64,000 bases of DNA. Source: Bin87 sp965207585. Its GTDB lineage: Bacteria > Chloroflexota > Dehalococcoidia > Lucifugimonadales > UBA3495. Below the pieces are notes generated by a model. That model worked only from the letters and a program-made list of their open reading frames with translations, was not told the DNA's origin and did no database searches. Below are positions 58,189-64,000 of the stretch, piece after piece. The position numbers and the translations under genes are program-made. The stretch covers positions 3,596,001 through 3,660,000 of the forward strand of contig CBDBMT010000003.1 of assembly GCA_965207585.1 (NCBI GenBank), written 5' to 3'. Within the stretch, counting starts at the first letter, position 1. Each line of letters begins with the position of its first letter.

Positions 58189-58926
58189 TCACCGTGAAGC
58201 GATGGCCAGCAGAATGTCGGCCAGATCCCGGGGCGTGGTGACCATGGGATCGTGACCGGTGTCGATGTGGTGAACGCCCCAACCTGAAGCCGCCGCGCGC
58301 CGGGCCACGGGCTCAAAGCCCGATTCGCTGCACAGGATGAACTCGCGACGAAGGGCTGCGGCATCGGGGTTGCTGACCCGCACCGGCTGGGCAAAGGTGA
58401 GAGTCGGCTGGGGAGAAAGCCGGGGCAGCATGAAAGCCTGGTCCGATGGATCGGTTATGGCCCATCGGCTGGCAATCTCCTCGGGTTCGGTGGGGGCGGG
58501 CATGAATGGAGCGCCTTCGGCAATGAACCCGCGAATGCGGGCGACAAACTCGGGGCCGCGGACAGCCTCGAGCTGATCGACCATGGCCTCATCGTCGGCA
58601 GGGGCCACACCATTGACGTAGACCAAGGTTGAGATGCGCTGGGGAACCAGTTCCGCGACGCCAGTGATGACCATGCCGGCGTAGGCGTGGCCGACGAGGA
58701 TGACGTCGGTCAGGTCTTCGGCGTTCAGCACGGCGACGACGTCGCGGACGTGCAGGTCAAGATTGATCGCCGCCGGCGGCAGGAGCGCCGCCAAGTGCTC
58801 CCGCTCCCCCAAGCCCGTCAGGCTGGGGGCCAAGACGCGATGGCCGGCCTGGCGCAGCAGCGGCGCGGTCTTCCACCATGACCATCCGCCGTGCCAGGCT
58901 CCGTGGATGAGAACGAAGGTTGCCAC
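58189..58926 (-). CDS. Alpha/beta hydrolase with Ala at the nucleophile position
   Basis: 245 residues. GTG start just after the dehydrogenase stop; the earlier open frame has no hydrolase features. Typical start VATFVLIHGAWHGGWSWW (oxyanion HG), TGLGERE, and C-terminal catalytic His in DTGHDPM. The nucleophile elbow, expected as GHSYAG in this subfamily, reads GHAYAG (Ala81): the codon is GCC where TCC would give Ser. If correct, the protein cannot act as a normal Ser hydrolase. Follows the Zn-dehydrogenase after eight bases. Confidence 0.85.
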   Translation of the reverse strand: MATFVLIHGAWHGGWSWWKTAPLLRQAGHRVLAPSLTGLGEREHLAALLPPAAINLDLHVRDVVAVLNAEDLTDVILVGHAYAGMVITGVAELVPQRISTLVYVNGVAPADDEAMVDQLEAVRGPEFVARIRGFIAEGAPFMPAPTEPEEIASRWAITDPSDQAFMLPRLSPQPTLTFAQPVRVSNPDAAALRREFILCSESGFEPVARRAAASGWGVHHIDTGHDPMVTTPRDLADILLAIASR

Positions 58927-58934
58927 GGACGGGT

Positions 58935-60023
58935 CTACATGACGACTACGGAGCGCAGAACCTCGCCGCGCTCCATGCTGGCGAAGGCGGCCTCCACGTC
59001 GCCAATGCCGATGCGTTCGCTGACGAAGGCATCCAGGTCCAGCCGCCCTTGCAGGTACAGGTCGATGAGCATCGGGAAATCGCGCGTGGGCAGGCAATCG
59101 CCGTACCACGAAGATTTCAGCGAACCGCCGCGTCCGAACACCTCGATGAGGGGCAGTTCGATTCTCATGGTGGGATCGGGCACGCCGACCAGGACGACGG
59201 TGCCGGCGAGATCCCGGGCGTAGAAAGCCTGCTCGTAGGTGGCGGGATTGCCGACGGCCTCGATTACCACGTTGGCGCCGTTGCCGTCAGTCAAAGCCTT
59301 GATCGCCTCAACGGGATCCGTGTCGGTTGAGTTTATGGTATGGGTAGCGCCCAAGTCGCGTGCCCACTCCAGCTTGCGCTCGTCGATGTCGACGCCGATG
59401 ATGGTGTGCGCGCCGGCCAGGCGGGAACCGGCGATGGCCGCGTTGCCCACCCCACCGCAACCGATAACGGCGACGGAATCCCCGCGACCGACGCCGCCGG
59501 TGTTCATGGCAGCGCCCAAGCCGGCCATGACGCCACAGCCGATGAGGCCGGCAGCCAGGGGGCTGGCGGACGGATCGACCTTGACGGCCTGCAACGCGTC
59601 GACCAAAGTCAGCTCGCAGAAGGCGCCGATACCCAGCGCCGGCGACAGCGGGGAGCCGTCGGCGAGGGTCATTTTCTGTTGGGCGTTGCGGCTGGCGAAG
59701 CAGTACCACGGCCGACCGCGCAGGCAGGACCGGCAGTTGCCGCACGGAGCCCGCCAGGCGAGGATCACGAAGTCGCCGGGTTGCACGTTGGTCATGTCCG
59801 GGCCGACCTTCTCAACCACGCCGGCCGCCTCGTGCCCCAGCAGGAAGGGAAACTCGTCGTTGATGGCGCCCTCCCGGTAGTGCAGGTCGGTGTGGCAGAC
59901 GCCGCAGGCCTGCACGCGCACCAGCGCTTCGCCCTCCCCCGGGTCCGGCACCAGGATCGGAACCAGTTCGACCGGCGCGCCTTTGGCGCGCGAAACCACA
60001 CCCTGAACTTCGTTGACCGGCAT
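58935..60023 (-). CDS. Zn-dependent alcohol dehydrogenase (mycothiol-type formaldehyde dehydrogenase-like)
   Basis: 362 residues of the medium-chain dehydrogenase family. Catalytic zinc ligands in ACGVCHTDLH and LGHEAAG, structural zinc Cys in PCGNCRSCLRGRPWYC, and nucleotide motif VIGCGGVGNAAI followed by VDIDERKLEWA (Asp selects NAD). Pattern closest to S-(hydroxymethyl)mycothiol dehydrogenase. Whether the organism makes mycothiol is not evident here. Precedes the alpha/beta hydrolase. Confidence 0.9.
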   Translation of the reverse strand: MPVNEVQGVVSRAKGAPVELVPILVPDPGEGEALVRVQACGVCHTDLHYREGAINDEFPFLLGHEAAGVVEKVGPDMTNVQPGDFVILAWRAPCGNCRSCLRGRPWYCFASRNAQQKMTLADGSPLSPALGIGAFCELTLVDALQAVKVDPSASPLAAGLIGCGVMAGLGAAMNTGGVGRGDSVAVIGCGGVGNAAIAGSRLAGAHTIIGVDIDERKLEWARDLGATHTINSTDTDPVEAIKALTDGNGANVVIEAVGNPATYEQAFYARDLAGTVVLVGVPDPTMRIELPLIEVFGRGGSLKSSWYGDCLPTRDFPMLIDLYLQGRLDLDAFVSERIGIGDVEAAFASMERGEVLRSVVVM

Positions 60024-60088
60024 TGCTCGTCCCTCCGAGTGGGCTTGATCCCCACGATCTCCATCGGGGGCGCCCGCCTAGCGGCAGG

Positions 60089-60094
60089 TATAAT
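60089..60094 (+). promoter_or_regulatory. Candidate -10 box for the nucleoside hydrolase gene
   Basis: TATAAT about 90 bp before the start in the divergent intergenic region. No good -35 seen. Confidence 0.35.
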
Positions 60095-60185
60095 GCCGCA
60101 ACCAAGTGCCGGCGTCAAAGCGGGCGGCAGTAGAAGGACTGATCTCAGGCGCAGCTGGACCTGGCAAAAGGGCTGGAGGATCACG

Positions 60186-61157
60186 ATGACGAAGCGGGTA
60201 ATCATCGACACGGACCCGGGGGTTGACGACTGCGCGGCCATCCTGCTGGCCCTGGCAAGCCCCGAACTGCAAGTCGACGCGCTGACCATCAGCTACGGCA
60301 ACGGCTCGATGCCGCGGTGCGCCGACAACGCCCGCAGAATCCTGGCAGCAGCCGGCCGGGCCGATGTACCCGTGTATCTCGGAGCCGAAGGGCCGCTCAT
60401 CCGACCACCGACCGCAGGTTGGGCGTCGCACATCCACGGCGGCGACGCTTTGGGCGAGGTGAGTAACAATGCCCCGCCCGCGCAGCCGTCTGAAAACGAG
60501 CCGGCGCGTCGGGCGGCGGTTGAGATTGCGTCCAGAGCCCTGGCCGCCCCAGGTGAGATAACCGTCCTGGCGTTGGGTCGCATGACAAACGTGGCGCTGG
60601 CCCTGCGTCTGGCTCCGGAAATGGTCGATGCCCTGGCGGGTGTGGTGGTCATGGGCGGCGCGGTGAGGGTTCCGGGCAACGTGTCGCCGGTGGCAACGGC
60701 GAACATCCACGAAGACCCGGAAGCGGCGGCAATCCTGTACGACTCCGGCGCGCCGATAATCCAGGTGGGCCTGGACGTGTGCGACAAATGCGGGTTTTCG
60801 GATGCGCAATTCGAGCGGCTGCGCGCCAGTTCGGCACCGGCGATGCAACTGCTGGTGTCGGCCTCGGCGTACACGCAGGCGGCGTACCGACGGCTGGGTC
60901 GGTTGGCGGATGGAGAAGCGGTGCGCTACAACGACGTGCCGGCCGTCGCTGCGGCAGCTGATCCAACATTGATGGCCATGCAGCGTCTGCCGGTGGCCGT
61001 GGACACGGGAAGTGACCTGACCCGCGGGCAGACCGTTGTGGACTGGTACGGACTGACGGGCCGGGAGGCCAATGTCGATGTGTGCCTGGAGGTGGACGCC
61101 GAGCGGCTAACGGAGATGGTGGTGGAGAGGCTGGTCAATCACCCCTGGCCGGCCTAG
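60186..61157 (+). CDS. Inosine/uridine-preferring nucleoside hydrolase family protein
   Basis: 323 residues. GGAGG six bases before the ATG. The metal-binding start IIDTDPGVDDCAAIL is perfect; VYLGAEGPL, HGGDALGEV, VLALGRMTNVALAL, VVVMGGAVRVPGN and NIHEDPEAAAIL follow as in the family. Splits ribonucleosides into base and ribose with a Ca2+ ion. Good partner for purine salvage, although it lies far from the purine clusters. Confidence 0.92.
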   Translation: MTKRVIIDTDPGVDDCAAILLALASPELQVDALTISYGNGSMPRCADNARRILAAAGRADVPVYLGAEGPLIRPPTAGWASHIHGGDALGEVSNNAPPAQPSENEPARRAAVEIASRALAAPGEITVLALGRMTNVALALRLAPEMVDALAGVVVMGGAVRVPGNVSPVATANIHEDPEAAAILYDSGAPIIQVGLDVCDKCGFSDAQFERLRASSAPAMQLLVSASAYTQAAYRRLGRLADGEAVRYNDVPAVAAAADPTLMAMQRLPVAVDTGSDLTRGQTVVDWYGLTGREANVDVCLEVDAERLTEMVVERLVNHPWPA

Positions 61158-61188
61158 CCGGCAAGGCTCGAACGATTTGCAACGAGAA

Positions 61189-61210
61189 GGGGCGGCCTGA
61201 CGGCCGCCCC
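61189..61210. terminator. Hairpin between nucleoside hydrolase and peroxiredoxin
   Basis: 9-bp perfect GC stem GGGGCGGCC / GGCCGCCCC with a TGAC loop, between two convergent genes. A short GGGTTT follows on the plus strand. Confidence 0.6.
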
Positions 61211-61235
61211 CGGGTTTCGCGAAGAAGTGTGAGGA

Positions 61236-61709
61236 TCAGCCCAGCGCGGCGACGGCGGCTTTGACCTCATCGTAATTCGGCTCGTTGCCCGGCGAATCCG
61301 AGACCCAGTGGTAGCGCACGATGCCCTCGGAGTCGACGATGGTAACGGCCCGCTTGGCGGCGACGTAGCCTTCCATGCCGGCCAGGCCGGGGAGGGCAAC
61401 GTCGTAGGCGTTGACGACTTCACGGTTGTAGTCGCTGAGGAAGGTGTAGTTGACGTCGTTGGCGGCCTTCCAGGCAGCCTGGGCGAAGGGCGGATCAACG
61501 GTGATGCCGATAACCGCGGCGTTCATGTTTTCGAACTCGCCGATGCTGTCGCGCAAGGTGCACATCTCGGTGGTGCAGACGCCGGTGAAAGCGCCGGGGA
61601 AGAAGGCGAGGACGACGTTCTTGCCCCGGTAATCGCTGAGGCTGTGGCGCGTGGCCGGGTTTTCGTGCAGGGTGAAATCGGGTGCGGGCTGACCGACGGT
61701 GATGGCCAT
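61236..61709 (-). CDS. Peroxiredoxin (AhpC/TSA family, AhpE-like)
   Basis: 157 residues. AGGAGG seven bases before the ATG. PAPDFTL at the start; the peroxidatic Cys lies in FFPGAFTGVCTTEMCTLRD (Thr and Cys in the standard PxxxTxxC arrangement), a second Cys five residues later; the conserved Arg is expected in the later KRAVTIVD-region. Removes hydroperoxides in the cytoplasm with thiol reductants. Confidence 0.92.
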   Translation of the reverse strand: MAITVGQPAPDFTLHENPATRHSLSDYRGKNVVLAFFPGAFTGVCTTEMCTLRDSIGEFENMNAAVIGITVDPPFAQAAWKAANDVNYTFLSDYNREVVNAYDVALPGLAGMEGYVAAKRAVTIVDSEGIVRYHWVSDSPGNEPNYDEVKAAVAALG

Positions 61710-61875
61710 CAAGGAACCTCCTGGGTGGTGACGACTAATAGGCTGGCCGGGGTGTCGAAGGATGCCGGAACAGGCGTCCCGGAGAACAACGCAAGCATCT
61801 TATCATAACGGCCCTTACACCCCGGCAGCCGGGGCCGTGCTAAACTGGCCGCCACCCAAAACCGGAGCCATTGCC

Positions 61876-63477
61876 ATGTTCTTCAACTCACGCCGTTCCA
61901 CGATCCACGCCACCCACGGAATGGTTGCAACCAGCCAACCCCTGGCGGCCATGGCCGGCCTCAGAGTCCTGATGGACGGGGGCAACGCCGTTGATGCGGC
62001 GGTGGCTACGGCGGCCACGTTGAACGTGGTTGAACCGATGTCGACGGGAGTCGGCGGCGACGTGTTCGCGCTGATGTGGAAAGCGGCGGACCGGAAGGTG
62101 ACAGCGTTGAACGGCAGCGGCCGGGCTCCCAGGGCTGCGTCGATTGACGACCTGCACGCCAAGGGCCACAGTCGGATGCCGGCGTTCGGGCCGTTGTCGA
62201 TCTCGGTGCCCGGTACGGTTCACGGCTGGGAGGTACTGCTTGAGAACGAGGGGACGCTGAGCCTGGCGGACGCGCTGGCGCCGGCCATCGATTACGCGGA
62301 GAACGGGTTTCCGGTCAGCGACATCATCGGGTTCCAATGGCGCCAACAGGAGGACAAACTGGCCGCGCTGCCCTCGGGCCAGGAGATGCTGGTGAACGGG
62401 CGCGCGCCCCGTGAAGGAGAGGTGATGCGACTGCCCACACTGGCGCGCACGCTGCGCACCGTAGCCGAGGGCGGCAGCGAGGCCTTTTACACCGGGCACA
62501 TAGCGTCCGCCATGGCGCAATTCGTCCAGGAGCAGGGCGGCTGGCTGGCCGAAGAAGACATGGAATTGCACCACTCGGATTGGGACGAACCCATCAAGAC
62601 GGACTACCGTGGGGTGACCTGCTGGGAATGCCCGCCCAACGGCCAGGGCATCATCGCGCTGGAGGCGCTGAACATCGTCGAGGGGTTCGACATCGCCGGC
62701 ATGGGGCCACAGAGCGCGGAGCGTTACCACCACCTGATCGAGGCGACCCGGCTGGGTTTCGCCGACGCGTTCGAATACCTGGCCGATCCACGCTGCGCTG
62801 ACGTACCCACTAAAATGTGGACGTCCAAGGAGTACGCGAAGGGCCGGCGCGGCCTGATCAATCCGGACCGGGCGATGGACACTGCGCCCTACGGAAAGAT
62901 GGTTCCGGGAAGTGATACGGTGTACATCAGCGTGGTCGACGGAGCGGGAAATGCCTGCTCGCTGATCAACAGTGTCTTCGCCAATTTCGGCTCGGGCCTG
63001 GTCGTTCCCGGGACGGGGATCGTGATGCACAACCGCGCGTCGTTGTTCAACGTCCGGCCCGGCCATGCCAACTCGCTGGAGGGCGGGAAACGGCCGTTCC
63101 ACACCATCATTCCAGCCATGGCGACACGAAATGACGAGTTCTGGCTGAGCTATGGCGTCATGGGTGGGTTCATGCAACCGCAGGGCCACCTGCAAGTGAT
63201 CTCCAACATGGTGGATTTCGGCATGGACGCCCAGGGAGCGCTGGACGCCCTGCGGTTCCAGGTGGCCGGCGATTCCGTTTGGCTGGAAGGCGACGTCGAC
63301 GACGCAGTGGTGATGGGGCTCCACGAGCGGGGCCACCGGGTCAACGTGATGCACGGCCCTCAGCGCGGCGGAGCCGGCGGCATGGGCGGAGGGCAGGCAA
63401 TCAGCCGGGATCCGGAGTCCGGCGTGCTCAGCGGCGGCAGCGAACCGCGAAAGGACGGAGCGGCTGTCGGCTGGTAA
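61876..63477 (+). CDS. Gamma-glutamyltransferase family protein
   Basis: 533 residues, without a signal peptide, so probably cytoplasmic. Conserved stretches include HGMVATSQPLAAMAGLRVL, GGNAVDAAVATAATLNVVEP, GVGGDVFAL and SISVPGTVHGWEVL. The autoprocessing/nucleophile Thr aligns with SDTVYISVVDGAGNA where enzymes such as GGT have TTHxSVVD; the Thr is kept while the next residues differ. The end has the usual GGAGGMGGGQAI. Could act on glutathione-like or other gamma-glutamyl amides or be a cephalosporin-acylase-like amidase. Confidence 0.9.
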   Translation: MFFNSRRSTIHATHGMVATSQPLAAMAGLRVLMDGGNAVDAAVATAATLNVVEPMSTGVGGDVFALMWKAADRKVTALNGSGRAPRAASIDDLHAKGHSRMPAFGPLSISVPGTVHGWEVLLENEGTLSLADALAPAIDYAENGFPVSDIIGFQWRQQEDKLAALPSGQEMLVNGRAPREGEVMRLPTLARTLRTVAEGGSEAFYTGHIASAMAQFVQEQGGWLAEEDMELHHSDWDEPIKTDYRGVTCWECPPNGQGIIALEALNIVEGFDIAGMGPQSAERYHHLIEATRLGFADAFEYLADPRCADVPTKMWTSKEYAKGRRGLINPDRAMDTAPYGKMVPGSDTVYISVVDGAGNACSLINSVFANFGSGLVVPGTGIVMHNRASLFNVRPGHANSLEGGKRPFHTIIPAMATRNDEFWLSYGVMGGFMQPQGHLQVISNMVDFGMDAQGALDALRFQVAGDSVWLEGDVDDAVVMGLHERGHRVNVMHGPQRGGAGGMGGGQAISRDPESGVLSGGSEPRKDGAAVGW

Positions 63478-63861
63478 CTACTTGGCCAACCAGCGACGGA
63501 ACCGCTGCCAGGCCCCCTGGGGCTCGGGGTCAATGGGGCGGCCCCGCCAGTATTGTTGACTTTGGTTGCCCATGCGACGGAAGAACATCCAGGCTACGGC
63601 GGCAGCCATGAGCACCAGGCCAGCCAGGGAAAGCCACATCAACCTGGCCACGAACAGGCCAACGAGGGCCAGGACCCCGCCGGCGATGGCCAGCTTGGTG
63701 GGGGAGATGAAAGCCTTTGAGCGGCGTGGCCGCGGCGCGAACGGAGATGGCTGGTCGTCCAGTGGCGGTGGAGCGTCGGCCGGCGCGGGTGTGGGTTCCG
63801 GTGCGTCGGTTTCCAGCTCGTTCAGCAGTTGCTCGATTTCCTGTTCGTAGCGATCTTTCAT
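63478..63861 (-). CDS. Hypothetical membrane protein
   Basis: 127 residues. Acidic helix MKDRYEQEIEQLLNEL at the start, a Pro-rich linker, a basic RPRRSKAF patch, then two hydrophobic helices (about residues 55-95) and a basic tail. Small proteins of this shape with a MKDRYE-like start are common in Chloroflexota; function unknown. A TATAAT on the minus strand (63908-63913) lies about 50 bp upstream. Convergent to the gamma-glutamyltransferase gene. Confidence 0.7.
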   Translation of the reverse strand: MKDRYEQEIEQLLNELETDAPEPTPAPADAPPPLDDQPSPFAPRPRRSKAFISPTKLAIAGGVLALVGLFVARLMWLSLAGLVLMAAAVAWMFFRRMGNQSQQYWRGRPIDPEPQGAWQRFRRWLAK

Positions 63862-63917
63862 CTTCGCACCTACCCCTGCCTGCAGCGGAACCGGACGTAT
63901 GGTTCGGATTATAGCGT

Positions 63918-64000
63918 CTAGCGGGCGTGGGCGTAAGCGAGCGATCGACGCAGGAATCCGTTGGCGCCAAGCGATACCGACAGCACGCCTATCGTGCCTG
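63918..64000 (-). CDS. 3' end of a minus-strand gene, possibly a membrane transporter
   Basis: Open on the minus strand from the window edge to a TAG, giving the tail GTIGVLSVSLGANGFLRRSL followed by AYAHAR. The hydrophobic-then-basic tail recalls the C-terminus of TRAP-type fused permeases, but only 26 codons are visible, so the identity is a guess. Confidence 0.4.
   Translation of the reverse strand, partial: GTIGVLSVSLGANGFLRRSLAYAHAR

Overview
The window is GC-rich, densely coded bacterial chromosome. The gene set fits a Chloroflexota bacterium of the Dehalococcoidia/SAR202 type: the LL-diaminopimelate aminotransferase route to lysine, an archaeal-type phosphoglycerate mutase beside pgk and tpiA, an F420-type luciferase-like oxidoreductase, a HMG-CoA-synthase-like/OB-fold protein paired with a thiolase, and tandem DUF3105 proteins. 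This assignment is an inference from gene content; no rRNA or tRNA gene is present to settle it.

Layout. 1-4.3 kb: 3' part of a membrane pyrophosphatase, an SDR, then a patchwork region that carries tail fragments of a second SDR and a second acetamidase. 4.3-19.1 kb: a long minus-strand run with many overlapping start/stop codons. Read in transcription order it runs from a DNA methyltransferase island through tsaC, a prenyltransferase-like gene, pgk, apgM, tpiA, miaA and dapF, then a toxin-antitoxin-like insert, then dapL, a Uma2 nuclease, hflX, a phosphoesterase and acetamidase. 19.2-28.6 kb: plus-strand purine operon guaA-purD-x-x-purE-HAD-purB-purC-DUF3105-DUF3105-purS. 28.7-33.4 kb: redox proteins, a class III aminotransferase with an MFS exporter, then minCDE from 33.1 to 35.1 kb. 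35.7-42.6 kb: thiolase/HMGS-like pair, S41 protease, smpB, gamma carbonic anhydrase, LLM oxidoreductase, SprT-like protein. 42.8-49.4 kb: a duplicated PHYHYGP protein, an SDR, an RNase H-like nuclease and a second purine cluster, purF-purM-x-purH. 49.5-53.1 kb: rpmH-rnpA-yidD-lipoprotein-yidC-jag, the cluster that usually lies by the replication origin. 53.2-58.1 kb: an accessory island with an intact ISAs1 element (18-bp inverted repeats, 10-bp target duplication), small zinc-ribbon genes, a promoter-driven structured RNA candidate, a DUF2513 gene and an IS5/IS1182-type transposase. 58.2-64 kb: hydrolase, Zn-dehydrogenase, nucleoside hydrolase, peroxiredoxin, gamma-glutamyltransferase and the tail of a further gene.

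Most notable: (1) a HigB-type toxin gene between dapF and dapL, flanked by two paralogous helix-hairpin-helix-like genes, the downstream one starting with a HigA-like antitoxin N-terminus; (2) a promoter at 55.37 kb whose predicted start coincides with the closing stem of an RNA of about 120 nt; (3) the allele-patchwork scar at 3.5-3.7 kb; (4) a frameshifted gene in a methyltransferase-linked trio; (5) an alpha/beta hydrolase with Ala at the nucleophile position.
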